The notes below the pieces were generated by a model that was given only the letters and a program-made list of their open reading frames with translations, searched no databases and was not told where the DNA came from. A stretch of DNA of 64,000 nucleotides from Roseovarius sp. 217. GTDB taxonomy: Bacteria; Pseudomonadota; Alphaproteobacteria; Rhodobacterales; Rhodobacteraceae. The stretch spans positions 11,601 to 75,600 of the forward strand of contig NZ_CH902586.1 of NCBI RefSeq assembly GCF_000152845.1, read 5' to 3'. Position 1 is the first letter of the stretch; each line of letters begins with the position of its first letter. Of this stretch, positions 25,447 to 34,237 are shown one piece after another. The position numbers and the translations under genes were made by a program.

Positions 25447-26637
25447 CTATGAGACAGATACCAATCGCGCCTGTTTCGGGTCATAGACATAGCCCGAAAT
25501 CGTCCCGTCCTTGATCCGTTCAACTGCATCCTTTATCGCGAATATTGGCACAAGAAACCACTCCCTCGGAATCACGGGCCTACCAAAGCGATCCATGATT
25601 TCGATCTCGAGCCGCGCGGGCTCGAAGATGCGATGGATCAGGTTCTCCAGTTTTGTCCGGTTGATGTTGTAGAGTTCATAAGTCGCAACCACCTCGACGT
25701 TCGCCATCAGAAACGTTGGTTGCAGATGTGCGCCAGCGATCCGCTTTTCAACGCTCATATTGGTGACGCCGATCTTGTGTACGAGGTCGCGATTTTCGGC
25801 CACAAGTGGATGATCGGACTTGCTGCGAAGCACATAAATTGTCCCGCTCGCCTCGTCACCATCGATTGTCTGATCGGAAAAAAGTGGCCCTGCCGATTGG
25901 TCGGTGATCCGCCGTCCGGCGTCGTCCTTGTTCAACGCGCGCTGAAGCGAGCGCATCAGCATGTTGCTCTCGGTCCCGTTGTCGAAAATCACCCGCAGAC
26001 GCGCATCCGTGCGACCTTGCTCGTTGGTGATGGTCTCGCCCTTGTCGGCGACATAGGCTTTTTGACCACTGACAATGAAGAAGCGTCCCTTCTCGATCTC
26101 GGCTTTCATCTCGAACGGGCGAGTTTCGCGCAAGCCGCTATCCAGTTCTTTCTGGACCTGCTCAAACAAGGGTTTGAACGTCGCGAAATCCTCGCATTTC
26201 TCGCGGTTTGCGACTTCATCGGCAGCCTTTTTCTCGGCTGTTGACCGGACATGCTTCAATTCCGTGAGGGGTGATTTAGCAACTTCCACGCCCAGTTCGG
26301 CGAGGAGGGCATCGTCATCGAGGTCATCGGAGTCTGATGCTGAGGGCGTAGGGGTGTTTGCTAGGAGACCCTGCTCGTCAAGTGGGGCAAGGAGGTCGCG
26401 GCATTCCTGCAAGTCGCGGATCCGATCAAGACGCACGGCGTAGAGGCGTTCAAAGATATCACGATCCTCCCCGTGCTGGGGAGGCCGGCCATGCTCATCT
26501 GCAAATCGCAAGATTTCCTCAAAACCTGCGATGATGCGTTCTTCGCGTGGTGTGCGGCTGAGCTGCTTCTTGACCTCGACCTCGACGCCAAGCTCAGCAA
26601 GGAGGGCATCATCTTCGTCGGTGAAACTCTTAGCCAT
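25447..26637 (-). CDS. GIY-YIG (T5orf172-type) nuclease family protein
   Basis: 396 residues. The C-terminal ~130 residues contain TIYVLRSKSDHP (GIY-like strand), VHKIGVTNMSVEKRIAGAH (YIG-like strand and catalytic Arg region), YNINRTKLENLIHRIFEPARLEIEIM (helix with the conserved Glu), the T5orf172/MUG113 branch of GIY-YIG nucleases. The N-terminal part has two copies of DDALLAELGVEV (about residues 8-20 and 108-120), a possible interaction motif. The start codon overlaps the stop of the helicase gene by 8 bases, so the nuclease is coupled to the helicase and is the likely DNA-cutting component of the block. It is the last gene of the minus-strand unit. Confidence 0.82.
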   Translation of the reverse strand: MAKSFTDEDDALLAELGVEVEVKKQLSRTPREERIIAGFEEILRFADEHGRPPQHGEDRDIFERLYAVRLDRIRDLQECRDLLAPLDEQGLLANTPTPSASDSDDLDDDALLAELGVEVAKSPLTELKHVRSTAEKKAADEVANREKCEDFATFKPLFEQVQKELDSGLRETRPFEMKAEIEKGRFFIVSGQKAYVADKGETITNEQGRTDARLRVIFDNGTESNMLMRSLQRALNKDDAGRRITDQSAGPLFSDQTIDGDEASGTIYVLRSKSDHPLVAENRDLVHKIGVTNMSVEKRIAGAHLQPTFLMANVEVVATYELYNINRTKLENLIHRIFEPARLEIEIMDRFGRPVIPREWFLVPIFAIKDAVERIKDGTISGYVYDPKQARLVSVS

Positions 26638-28678
26638 TGGCAGCCTCCTGCTTCATGCGCGCGAGATAGGCCACGCCTTCGGCCATTTTCTTTTCCCACG
26701 GATCAGGCGATGTGATGGAAGGCAGACGGCCCCGCTCCTGCTTGAACTTGACGGCGCGTTTCGCCAGATCTCGCGCCTCGTCCGGTGACAGTTGCACCTT
26801 TTTCGCAGAGATGACGGCCTGGACCTGCCGAAGGCTTTCCTCGCTCATCGTCTTTGCCAGAATCGAGTAGGCTTCGCCGAACGGGTTGATGCGATCAATC
26901 AGATCGATGTCGAGTTCGCGCACGTCCATTGCGAATTTGCGCACCCCGTCGATCAAGGCGGTATTGCCGGTTGTTTCTGTGTCATCGCGGTTCGACAGCG
27001 CGATCTCTTTCGCCTTCTGGGTCAGGTTCAGCGCAGCAACTGCGTGTTGGCGCACCGCTTCCTGATCCTCTGCATCTAGCTCTGGGAACCTGGCACCGAC
27101 AATCTTGCCCATGCGGACCTGCGTCAGTTCCTCCGGCACCAGCTCCTCATCGAAGAGCCCGCGCTCGATCGTGGTCTTGTCCTGAACGAAAGCTGTGATG
27201 ACTTCGTTGAGGTCCTCCTGACAGATGCGTTTGGCTTCCTTGCTCTTGGGTTCGACCAGACCTTTGATTTCGATCTGGAACTGCCCGCTGGCCTCGCTGA
27301 AGCCAACGTTCTCTTTGTTGGGGTCATAGCCGCCCTCGCCGTAATCGAACCCTTCGACAGGGCCACTTTTCACGGTCTTGGGCGTGAAGTTGAAACGTGG
27401 GGCCAGCACCTGCTCCATCAGCAGGCTTGCAGCGATCGCCTTCAGTGTATCGTTGACTGCCTCGGTCACGGCTTCGGCCGCGGCGTCGGGCTCCGCGATA
27501 AGGTTGGTGAACCGCGCTCGGGTCTTGCCCTCGGCATCGCGGGTGGCGCGGCCGATGATCTGCACGATCTCCGTCAGGCTGGCGCGATAACCCACCGTCA
27601 GGGCGTGTTCGCACCAGATCCAATCGAACCCTTCTTTCGCCATACCCAGGGCGATGATGATGTCGACATGATCGCGGTTGTTCTTCTGCGTGGAGTCTTT
27701 CAGCGCGGCGGAAACCTTGTCACGCTTGGATGGCTCGTCGTCCACCAGATCGGCGATGCGTAAGACTCGCTCGTCGGGCGTCTTGACCAGCTGAAAGCCT
27801 GTGATGGGATCCGCTCCCTGCCAATCGCCCAGGGCGTCAATGATATGCTCGACCTCGCGATGCTTGTCCTTGGTGCTTTCGCGCGAGTTCACGTTCGGGA
27901 TGTGAAGGATTGTCTTCTCGGTCGGATCCAAAACCTTGAGGATGTCGTCCGCATAGGACCCGGAATAGAAGAAATACCCGATGTCGAGCGTCTTGAGGTA
28001 TTTGTAACCATTCAACTGCTGATAGTAGGTATAGGTGAAGGTATCGAACTTTGCCTCATCTTCGGGCGACAGAACGGCTTCGGCATCGCCGCGGAAATAG
28101 GACCCGGTCATCGCAACCAGATGCACCTTGTCGCGCGCGACCAGTGCGCCCAGATGCGTGCCCAGCTTGTTATCAGGGTTGGCAGAGACGTGGTGAAACT
28201 CGTCTACCGCGATGAGCCGATCATCAAACGCTTCAATCCCGAACTTGTCCACGGCGAACCGAAAGGTCGCGTGGGTGCAGACCAGAATCTTGTCGTCGCT
28301 CGCCAGAAACTTGCCGACAGCGCCGACCTTGCCGTCATCCCCGCCGGGAGCGTTGCATAGGTTCCATTGCGGTTGCACGGTCCAGTCTGCCCAGAAGCCG
28401 TACTTGCTCAGCGGCTCGTCGTTGAAGCTGGACCCGATGGACTTTTCCGGCACCACGACGATGGCCTGGCGCAGGCCCTGATTGTGCAGCTTGTCGAGCG
28501 CGATGAACATCAGCGCGCGGCTCTTGCCCGAGGCCGGGGGCGACTTGATCAGCAGGTATTGCTCGCCCCGCTTCTCATAGGCACCCTCTTGCATTTCGCG
28601 CATGCCAAGCTCGTTCGATTTGGTCGAGCTTCCATTGGCCGCGTAATTGACAGAGACGGAAGGAACCTGCTGTGTCAT
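26630..28678 (-). CDS. DEAD/DEAH-box (SF2, type III Res-like) helicase
   Basis: 682 residues. Motif I is seen in LIKSPPASGKSRALMF (~44-58), motif II as LIAVDEFHHV (DEFH, ~157), motif III-like VAMTGSYFRGD (~190) and motifs V-VI in LGMAKEGFDWIWCEHAL...IIGRATRDAEGK (~340-385). It resembles the ResIII branch that drives DNA translocation in type III and type I restriction enzymes, without a fused nuclease domain. The downstream GIY-YIG gene could supply cleavage and the MTase upstream modification. A second copy of its first ~40 codons lies at 30323-30469. ATG 28678 has no strong Shine-Dalgarno sequence (TTCC around -8). Confidence 0.88.
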   Translation of the reverse strand: MTQQVPSVSVNYAANGSSTKSNELGMREMQEGAYEKRGEQYLLIKSPPASGKSRALMFIALDKLHNQGLRQAIVVVPEKSIGSSFNDEPLSKYGFWADWTVQPQWNLCNAPGGDDGKVGAVGKFLASDDKILVCTHATFRFAVDKFGIEAFDDRLIAVDEFHHVSANPDNKLGTHLGALVARDKVHLVAMTGSYFRGDAEAVLSPEDEAKFDTFTYTYYQQLNGYKYLKTLDIGYFFYSGSYADDILKVLDPTEKTILHIPNVNSRESTKDKHREVEHIIDALGDWQGADPITGFQLVKTPDERVLRIADLVDDEPSKRDKVSAALKDSTQKNNRDHVDIIIALGMAKEGFDWIWCEHALTVGYRASLTEIVQIIGRATRDAEGKTRARFTNLIAEPDAAAEAVTEAVNDTLKAIAASLLMEQVLAPRFNFTPKTVKSGPVEGFDYGEGGYDPNKENVGFSEASGQFQIEIKGLVEPKSKEAKRICQEDLNEVITAFVQDKTTIERGLFDEELVPEELTQVRMGKIVGARFPELDAEDQEAVRQHAVAALNLTQKAKEIALSNRDDTETTGNTALIDGVRKFAMDVRELDIDLIDRINPFGEAYSILAKTMSEESLRQVQAVISAKKVQLSPDEARDLAKRAVKFKQERGRLPSITSPDPWEKKMAEGVAYLARMKQEAANG

Positions 28679-28853
28679 GATGTTTTCCTTCTGAGGGGCG
28701 CGGAATCATTCGCTTTGGGGCAGGCAATCAAAACCCGATCAAGTAGCGATACCGCACCCTGCCTATCGTAACAGTATGATTTATATGTATTTTCCAATTT
28801 ACGCCCTCTAGCCTACATACGCACAATCAAAACCCGATCAAATGTTGTCCCTG
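28679..28853. repeat. Intergenic with 17-bp direct repeats
   Basis: AATCAAAACCCGATCAA occurs twice without change at 28726-28742 and 28825-28841, 99 bases apart; ATCAAAACCCG recurs at 30471-30481, just upstream of the duplicated helicase start. The spacing places the repeats on both sides of the AlbA_2-type gene, suggesting that it was inserted or duplicated by recombination at these sites. No separate gene is seen. Confidence 0.75.
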
Positions 28854-30326
28854 TCACGCCCATGAGGGGACATATCCGGCCCGAGGGCGTTCAGCATCCG
28901 CAGGACGGATCAGACCAGTATCCAGCGTTGCGCGAATAACCCGCGACGCCTGCGCAGCGTTCTGGTCGTCGATGCCAAGCCGCTCCCGAAGTGTCGCGTT
29001 CGTCATCTTCTGTCCGCCCACGTATTTGAGCGCAGCATGTTGGTAACACGCTCGCACGGCTTCTTCCGGTGTCATGTCCGCAAAGCGGCGTGGTGCAAAC
29101 AGAACTACGCGCACTGCGTCACCCTCCATGCGGAAATCCGGTGGCGGCAACTGGTGTAGCTCAACCGCCGAGATCACCTTGTCGATGCCGGTGCCTTGTT
29201 CTTCGCAAAGTTTCATCCGCCGCATCAACGACGCAAGGGCTTCATTTCGGGAACGCGGCGGCGAGTCCAAAAACCGGTCGGGGCTAACCAAGGGGGCGCC
29301 CGGATTAGTGATTTCCATTCGATCATTGAACAACTCGATGAGTGGTCCTGCACCGGTGATTGTCATGTCTTGGTGGATCAATGCGTTGGCGATCAATTCG
29401 CGGATCGCGATCGACGGGTAAAGCGGTCGCTCCTCGCGGAACGCTTTACCAATCAGTTCGTTGCGGGGCAGAAGACCGTCGATATAGTCCACCAAACCCT
29501 GAAAACCCGCTGCATAGCCGCGCTGGCCATCCTGGCGGTGACTCACGTCATCTGCACGTCCGGTGCCAGCATAGGCCACGAAACGGACGCCTTTGCGCTC
29601 TACAGAGGGGCCGAAATCGGCAAGTTTCTTGGCATACAGGATTGCACCCAGATTGGTGATGTTCCAACGGTCGCTTACATCTTTCTGGATCAGGCGATCT
29701 GCCAATAGCCTGTCGAAGATCCCCTGCCTGTTATCCGGCAAGGGCTGGCCCGTAAGATCGAAGTAGTTGGCGTAATTCAGCCGCTCAAGAACGTCGTCGC
29801 CGGTTAGGAACTGCGCTGCGACCCCTGTCTCCCAAGCGTAGGGTTGCAACTTGGCCCAGAGGGCGCGCAGGCGTTCTGGATGGTCGGACAGGCGCGGCGT
29901 GGCGCTGCCGATGCGCAAATAGGCTGTGCGGTCAAATTCTACCGGGGCGGTTGCGGCGGCGGGGATAGTTAGCAGGATCAGGCGCCCCCCATCGTGATCG
30001 ACTTCTTCGAACCGAAACTCGATGCTTGGCGACAGGTGGTTCGCAATCCACAATTCGAGCGGCTGCCCCTTCTCCTTCTTCACGGTCGGCTCGAAACTCG
30101 TGCCGACAACCGCATGATCACCGTCTCTCACCCCCCAGACCACATAGGCAAAGTGCTGATCGGCCAGCCGTGCGGCATTGGACAAGGCCGAGATCAGCTT
30201 GCCGATCAACGGCCCGTCAGCATTGTTTTCCTTGAACTCGATCCAGGTGGTTTCCGCTGGTTTGGCGCGCAGATCATCCACCAGCCTGCGGGTGCGTTCG
30301 GCGCTCATGACAGGGTCAAGGGTCAT
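28854..30326 (-). CDS. AlbA_2/Schlafen-like ATP-binding protein
   Basis: 490 residues. N-terminal AlbA_2 (Schlafen-type putative nucleic-acid-binding) domain, with TTWIEFKENNADGPLIGKLISALSNAARL (~27-55) and YVVWGVRDGDHAVVGTSF; a central helical part; then an HATPase_c_4-like region (YPSIAIRELIANALIHQD, ~300; GPLIELFNDRMEITNPG, ~326; GTGIDKVI, ~388) and a C-terminal winged-helix segment. Proteins of this type are frequent in defence islands as regulators or effectors. ATG 30326 overlaps the stop of the duplicated helicase fragment (ATGA). It lies between the methyltransferase/CcdAB and helicase genes on the same strand. Confidence 0.82.
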   Translation of the reverse strand: MTLDPVMSAERTRRLVDDLRAKPAETTWIEFKENNADGPLIGKLISALSNAARLADQHFAYVVWGVRDGDHAVVGTSFEPTVKKEKGQPLELWIANHLSPSIEFRFEEVDHDGGRLILLTIPAAATAPVEFDRTAYLRIGSATPRLSDHPERLRALWAKLQPYAWETGVAAQFLTGDDVLERLNYANYFDLTGQPLPDNRQGIFDRLLADRLIQKDVSDRWNITNLGAILYAKKLADFGPSVERKGVRFVAYAGTGRADDVSHRQDGQRGYAAGFQGLVDYIDGLLPRNELIGKAFREERPLYPSIAIRELIANALIHQDMTITGAGPLIELFNDRMEITNPGAPLVSPDRFLDSPPRSRNEALASLMRRMKLCEEQGTGIDKVISAVELHQLPPPDFRMEGDAVRVVLFAPRRFADMTPEEAVRACYQHAALKYVGGQKMTNATLRERLGIDDQNAAQASRVIRATLDTGLIRPADAERPRAGYVPSWA

Positions 30327-30469
30327 CGCGTGTTCACTTTCTGAGCCACCACGCCCGGGCAGAGTTTGTCATAGGCGCGTTCCTGCATCGCGCGCATGCC
30401 TAGCTCGTTCGACCTGGTCGAGCTGCCATTGGCGGCGTATTTGACAGAGATGGAAGGAACCTGAGCCAT
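30323..30469 (-). pseudogene. Duplicated N-terminal fragment of the helicase gene
   Basis: A 48-codon frame from ATG 30469. Its first ~38 codons (MAQVPSISVKYAANGSS..., NELGMRAMQERAY) match the helicase N-terminus encoded at 28678 (MTQQVPSVSVNYAANGSS..., NELGMREMQEGAY) in both protein and DNA; similarity ends around 30360. The fragment then runs through unrelated codons to a TGA that overlaps the AlbA_2-type gene start. It either marks the old position of the helicase start before the AlbA_2-type gene was inserted, or serves as a coupling leader peptide for that gene. Confidence 0.85.
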
Positions 30470-30471
30470 GA

Positions 30472-30771
30472 TCAAAACCCGTGAAACAACATGTCGAGCG
30501 CGGATGTGACCGCGTCGAAGTTTTCGGACAAATCCCCGACCGGGGCTTTCAAAATGCTGGCCGGGACAGCGGCGATGTATTGCGTCATCATCAGATGCGT
30601 TGCCCCCTCGATCTCGAACACCGGGTTCAGACGGCTGGCGGCGATGGGGGCATTGCCTTGCGGCAAGAGCGGCACCACCGTGCGCACGTTCAGCCCTTCC
30701 AGCAGGTCGTTCTGCACATCCAGCATATAGCCATCGCCCGTAGGGTTCGGGAACACGTCATATTGCGCCAT
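30472..30771 (-). CDS. ccdB: CcdB-family gyrase-poisoning toxin
   Basis: 99 residues with the CcdB pattern: MAQYDVFPNPTGDGYMLDVQNDLLEGLNVRTVVPLLP at the N-terminus, PVFEIEGATHLMMTQYIAAVP in the middle and ALDMLFHGF at the C-terminus; the equivalent three C-terminal residues of F-plasmid CcdB are needed for gyrase inhibition. The length is normal. It overlaps the antitoxin stop by one base (TGATG). The module stabilises the element by killing cells that lose it. Confidence 0.9.
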   Translation of the reverse strand: MAQYDVFPNPTGDGYMLDVQNDLLEGLNVRTVVPLLPQGNAPIAASRLNPVFEIEGATHLMMTQYIAAVPASILKAPVGDLSENFDAVTSALDMLFHGF

Positions 30772-30992
30772 CAGAACTGCCGGTAGCGTTCAAGCGGCAG
30801 CCCGTGCTTTTCCACCCAGTCATTCGAGCTTTGGATCGCGGCACGGTTTTCTTCCAGCCAAGCGGCGGCCTTGCGCGCACGCACGGCCTCGCGCAGGCTG
30901 GCCTCGAACGTGGCGGACAGGTTGATGTTCAGGCTGCGCGCCTCGTCCAGCAGGGCGGGGTCGATGGTCAGGTTTGTGGCGCGTTTGGTCAT
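30771..30992 (-). CDS. ccdA: CcdA-family antitoxin
   Basis: 73 residues from ATG 30992, chosen because AGGAGG lies 7 bases upstream (an in-frame ATG at 31022 is less likely). N-terminal ribbon-helix-helix (RATNLTIDPALLDEARSLNINLS), then the helical toxin-binding tail with AWLEENRAAIQSSNDWVEKHGLPLERYRQF, matching the CcdA C-terminus. It neutralises CcdB and represses the operon. It lies 60 bases downstream of the methyltransferase gene, inside the defence block. Confidence 0.9.
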   Translation of the reverse strand: MTKRATNLTIDPALLDEARSLNINLSATFEASLREAVRARKAAAWLEENRAAIQSSNDWVEKHGLPLERYRQF

Positions 30993-31052
30993 GGGTGCCT
31001 CCTGTGGGCCGATCATGCGCATTCATAGCACACATCCGGGCTATGGCAAAGG

Positions 31053-33815
31053 TCAGGCGCTCACCTTGGTCGTCATCCGCGTATACATCTCGAACAGTTT
31101 TTCCAGCCGCTCGGTGTCGTTTCGGAAGCGGCGGCCGATGTAGATGCGTTCCAGCACCTCGTCGTTGTGGTCATGCGCGGCGCGGAGGTTGGCGGGCATT
31201 TTCTCGGGGTTGTAGAGATCGGCGATGGTGGCGGGGAAATGCGCCTCGCGGGCCAGAAGGATGCCTTCCGCCGCCGCTGTCAGGTCGGCGCGGTTCTTTT
31301 CGGTCAGTTTGGGGACGGGGAAGGTGTTCCAGCCAAGGGTGTTGGAATAGCGGAAATCGGTTTTCATTTTCCCGCAGACCGTCGCGATCCAGACCAGATG
31401 CAAGCGCGAGGCGATCAGGGCCATATTCCAAAGCGGCGCGTCGTAGAGGGCGAAAGCGAGATTTGATACAATGCTACCGGGAGCTGAATAACCGCAAGGA
31501 AGATATGGGCGGCTCTCAGATGACACGCTCGGGACAATAATCACTGTTTCCGAACCTGTTTGCCGCACTTCCCCAAAGCGATGGGGCGTCGCTGCCAGCG
31601 CCTTGGTTGTTGCTCGATCCGATTTCTTGCGCTGTTGCTTCACTGCGGCAAAACGTTCTTTCAGCCACTCTACACAATTAGCCTCGTCGAGATCTTCATC
31701 TGTTACCCATACGCAACGTCGTTCGTTACCTCGAATAAACTCCTGCGATCCGACAAACGGACGAATGAATTTGCGCGGCACACCGTAGCGCTCAATCACT
31801 TCTTCTGCCTGTGATGCGTTCAACAGAAGGTGGCCGCCTTCGTTCGGCATGTTGCCAAAACTCATAGCATTTTGACCGCCTAGCGGTTTTGGGGCTGCGC
31901 TCACGGTGATGTTTGCCGCCGCCACCAAATAAGCGTTGATGTTATCAGCATCCTTGACCACTGCGCCACCATCATCGGCCAAGTTAAACAGCTTCCGCAC
32001 CGGACCCGGGCGATTTGCAATGCCAACGATCACAACGGTCACACCTGCATTATGGCTGGCAAGGTTCGCCCATTTGAAACTGGTATGGGCAAAGGCGATC
32101 TCGTGTTCTGTCTCGAAAATTAGTGGCCATAGGGTTGCGACCTGTCGCCCCTGACAGACCGAGTTGGTGGACACGAAGGCCGAGACGGTGGGCGTGTGCA
32201 GCCCGTAATCGGCGGCCTTCATGAACCAGCCTGCGACATAGTCGAGCGATTTCCAGCTTTTCGTGCGCCCGTCGAAAATGCGCTGCAAATCCTCTTTCTG
32301 CTCTGTGCTTTGCCACTGGCTCCCCAGATAAGGCGGGTTCCCGCAGATATAGGTCTCGCCCCCCTCGTTCGCGAAGTCGATCTGCGCCTGATCCAGCGGC
32401 GACATGAACAGGTCATCGGCCTGAAACTTCACCCCCGTCCCCGTGGGCGGGCAGACCGACAGCCAGTCCAGCCGCAGCGCGTTGCCGCAGGTGATCCAGT
32501 TCTGCGCGTCCAGCGGCAGGAACTCGGCCAGCGCCTCTTTCTGGCCGCGATAGCGCACGTCGCATTGGTATTCCGCGATGATCAGCGCCAGCCGCGCGAT
32601 CTCGGCCGAGAAGTCGCGCAGCTCGATCCCGCGATAGTTGGTCAGGGGAATGTCGGTGCGGCGCAGCGGCTCGCCCCGGCGCTTGTTGATCTCATACTCA
32701 AGGCTGCGCATTTCCTTGTAGGCGATGACAAGGAAGTTGCCCGACCCGCAGGCGGGATCGAAGACGCGGATCTTGGCCATGCGCGCGCGCAGATTGGCCA
32801 GCTTGCGCGCGTTGTCGCCCGCCGACTCCAGCTCTGCGCGCAGGTCATCGAGCAAGAGCGGGTTCAGCACCTTCAGGATGTTCGGCACGGAGGTGTAGTG
32901 CATGCCGAGGACCGAGCGCTCCTCCTCATCCGCGACGGCCTGGATCATGGACCCGAATATGTCGGGGTTGATCTGCGTCCAGTCGAGGCTGCCGATATGG
33001 GACAGGTAACGCTGCGCGATCTTGGAAAAGCGCGGCACATCGGTGCTGCCCGAGAAGAGACCGCCGTTCACGTAAGGAAAGGCGTCAGCCCAACGGGGCA
33101 GCTTGGCCTCGGCGCGTTTGGGTATGGCGGTGTTCATCGCGCGGAAAATCTCGCCGATGACTTCGTGCGTGTTGGACCCGTCGCGGTTGGCCATCTGGTC
33201 GATGGTGGCGGTGAACAGGTTGTCGCTGACGAAGATGTCGGTGTCTTCGGCGAAGAAACAGAAGATCAGCCGCGCCATGAAGTGGTTCATGTCGTGGCGT
33301 TTGTCAGCGCTGCCCCAGTCGGGATTGTCCTTGATCAGCTCGACATAGAGCCGGTTGAGGCGGCTGGTCGCGCGGATGTCAAAGGCGCTTTCGCGGATTT
33401 GCTTGACGGTGGAGATACCGGCGAGCGGCAGGAAGAAGCCGAAATGGTCGGGGAAATCGGTGTAGCGGCAGGCGATGGTTTCGCCGGTGGTGATATCCTC
33501 GGCCTCGAGGTCGATACCATCGGTGGCGAGGATGAACTTCGCCTTGGCGCGGGTGGTCGCGGGGCTGTCGCGAAGGGCGGTCAGGGTCGCCGCGATGTTG
33601 CCCGGCGCGCAGGTGGCAAGGTGGATGTTGTTGGTTTGCAGGACGCCGCCCCAAGGGCCATCAAAGTCGGACTTGTTCGACGCGCCGGTGCGCAGCCGCT
33701 TGATCGTCGTGTCCTTGTTGCCGAAGGCCAAGAGGAAGGCATAAGGGAATTCGGCCGCGTCAAAGGGCTGCTCGGCGAGTTCGGAAACGGCTTGTTCGAT
33801 TTCAACGGCGTTCAT
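31053..33815 (-). CDS. MmeI-like class I SAM-dependent DNA methyltransferase
   Basis: 920 residues. N-terminal ~200 residues of unknown type (FPYAFLLAFGNKDTTIKRLRTGASNKSDF), a helical spacer, then methyltransferase motif I DPACGSGNFLVIAYKEMR (~350) and motif IV CGNPPYLGSQ (~490), a probable target recognition region (~550-780) and a C-terminal helical part. NPPY indicates N6-adenine methylation. The layout resembles MmeI-type enzymes, but no clear PD-(D/E)XK nuclease motif is visible in the N-terminus (only EAEDITTGETIAC), so it may only modify. ATG 33815 overlaps the stop of the PIN toxin gene (ATGA). Confidence 0.85.
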   Translation of the reverse strand: MNAVEIEQAVSELAEQPFDAAEFPYAFLLAFGNKDTTIKRLRTGASNKSDFDGPWGGVLQTNNIHLATCAPGNIAATLTALRDSPATTRAKAKFILATDGIDLEAEDITTGETIACRYTDFPDHFGFFLPLAGISTVKQIRESAFDIRATSRLNRLYVELIKDNPDWGSADKRHDMNHFMARLIFCFFAEDTDIFVSDNLFTATIDQMANRDGSNTHEVIGEIFRAMNTAIPKRAEAKLPRWADAFPYVNGGLFSGSTDVPRFSKIAQRYLSHIGSLDWTQINPDIFGSMIQAVADEEERSVLGMHYTSVPNILKVLNPLLLDDLRAELESAGDNARKLANLRARMAKIRVFDPACGSGNFLVIAYKEMRSLEYEINKRRGEPLRRTDIPLTNYRGIELRDFSAEIARLALIIAEYQCDVRYRGQKEALAEFLPLDAQNWITCGNALRLDWLSVCPPTGTGVKFQADDLFMSPLDQAQIDFANEGGETYICGNPPYLGSQWQSTEQKEDLQRIFDGRTKSWKSLDYVAGWFMKAADYGLHTPTVSAFVSTNSVCQGRQVATLWPLIFETEHEIAFAHTSFKWANLASHNAGVTVVIVGIANRPGPVRKLFNLADDGGAVVKDADNINAYLVAAANITVSAAPKPLGGQNAMSFGNMPNEGGHLLLNASQAEEVIERYGVPRKFIRPFVGSQEFIRGNERRCVWVTDEDLDEANCVEWLKERFAAVKQQRKKSDRATTKALAATPHRFGEVRQTGSETVIIVPSVSSESRPYLPCGYSAPGSIVSNLAFALYDAPLWNMALIASRLHLVWIATVCGKMKTDFRYSNTLGWNTFPVPKLTEKNRADLTAAAEGILLAREAHFPATIADLYNPEKMPANLRAAHDHNDEVLERIYIGRRFRNDTERLEKLFEMYTRMTTKVSA

Positions 33816-34234
33816 GCGGCTGTCCAGGGGTTGATCAGGTCGATCTCGCAGCCCTCGAAGTCAGGCGTATTGCGCGTGGCGACGGTGGCGCCGCAGGCGT
33901 GGGCAATGGAGGCGATCTGGCAATCGGCCTGGGCAATTGGCCGCCCGGCGGCGCGACGTGCGGCGGCGATGGTGGCGTAGGCCTGCGCGGCGTCGCTGTC
34001 GAAGGGCAGAATGCGACCGGCAAGGTCTTCCCGCAGGATACGGTCCACGGCGTCAACCAGCGCGGCGCGGCGCTTGCCGTTCCCCATGATCGCGAGGCCA
34101 TAGCGCAGCTCCGCCTCCGATATCGAGGTCAGGTAGACGTTGAGCCCGTCCTGGGCCGACAACCAGTGTTCGACCTTGGGCTCCGGGGCCGGGCGCAAAA
34201 GCTCGGAGATGACATTCGTGTCGAGGATGATCAT
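33812..34234 (-). CDS. PIN-domain toxin (FitB/VapC type)
   Basis: 140 residues with the PIN fold acidic residues: MIILDTNVISELLRP (first Asp), EAELRYGL (Glu, ~41), IAQADCQIASIAH (Asp, ~103) and NTPDFEG (~123). VapC/FitB proteins are RNases that act on tRNA or rRNA. The stop overlaps the methyltransferase start, making toxin and methyltransferase parts of one transcript. It is paired with the upstream FitA-type antitoxin. Confidence 0.9.
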   Translation of the reverse strand: MIILDTNVISELLRPAPEPKVEHWLSAQDGLNVYLTSISEAELRYGLAIMGNGKRRAALVDAVDRILREDLAGRILPFDSDAAQAYATIAAARRAAGRPIAQADCQIASIAHACGATVATRNTPDFEGCEIDLINPWTAA

Positions 34235-34237
34235 GCT

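Noticed and set aside
19576..26637. The same ATGGCTA(A/G) stop/start overlap, preceded by Ala-Ala-Asn-Gly, at virC1/virC2-like and at helicase/GIY-YIG junctions.
   Set aside because: Only 8-12 bases are shared and the surrounding sequences are unrelated; most likely a coincidence of coupled junctions.
32196..33980. 594-codon plus-strand frame opposite the methyltransferase.
   Set aside because: Antisense shadow of a gene with clear DPACGSG and NPPY motifs on the minus strand; the plus-strand translation is repetitive and has no recognisable domain.
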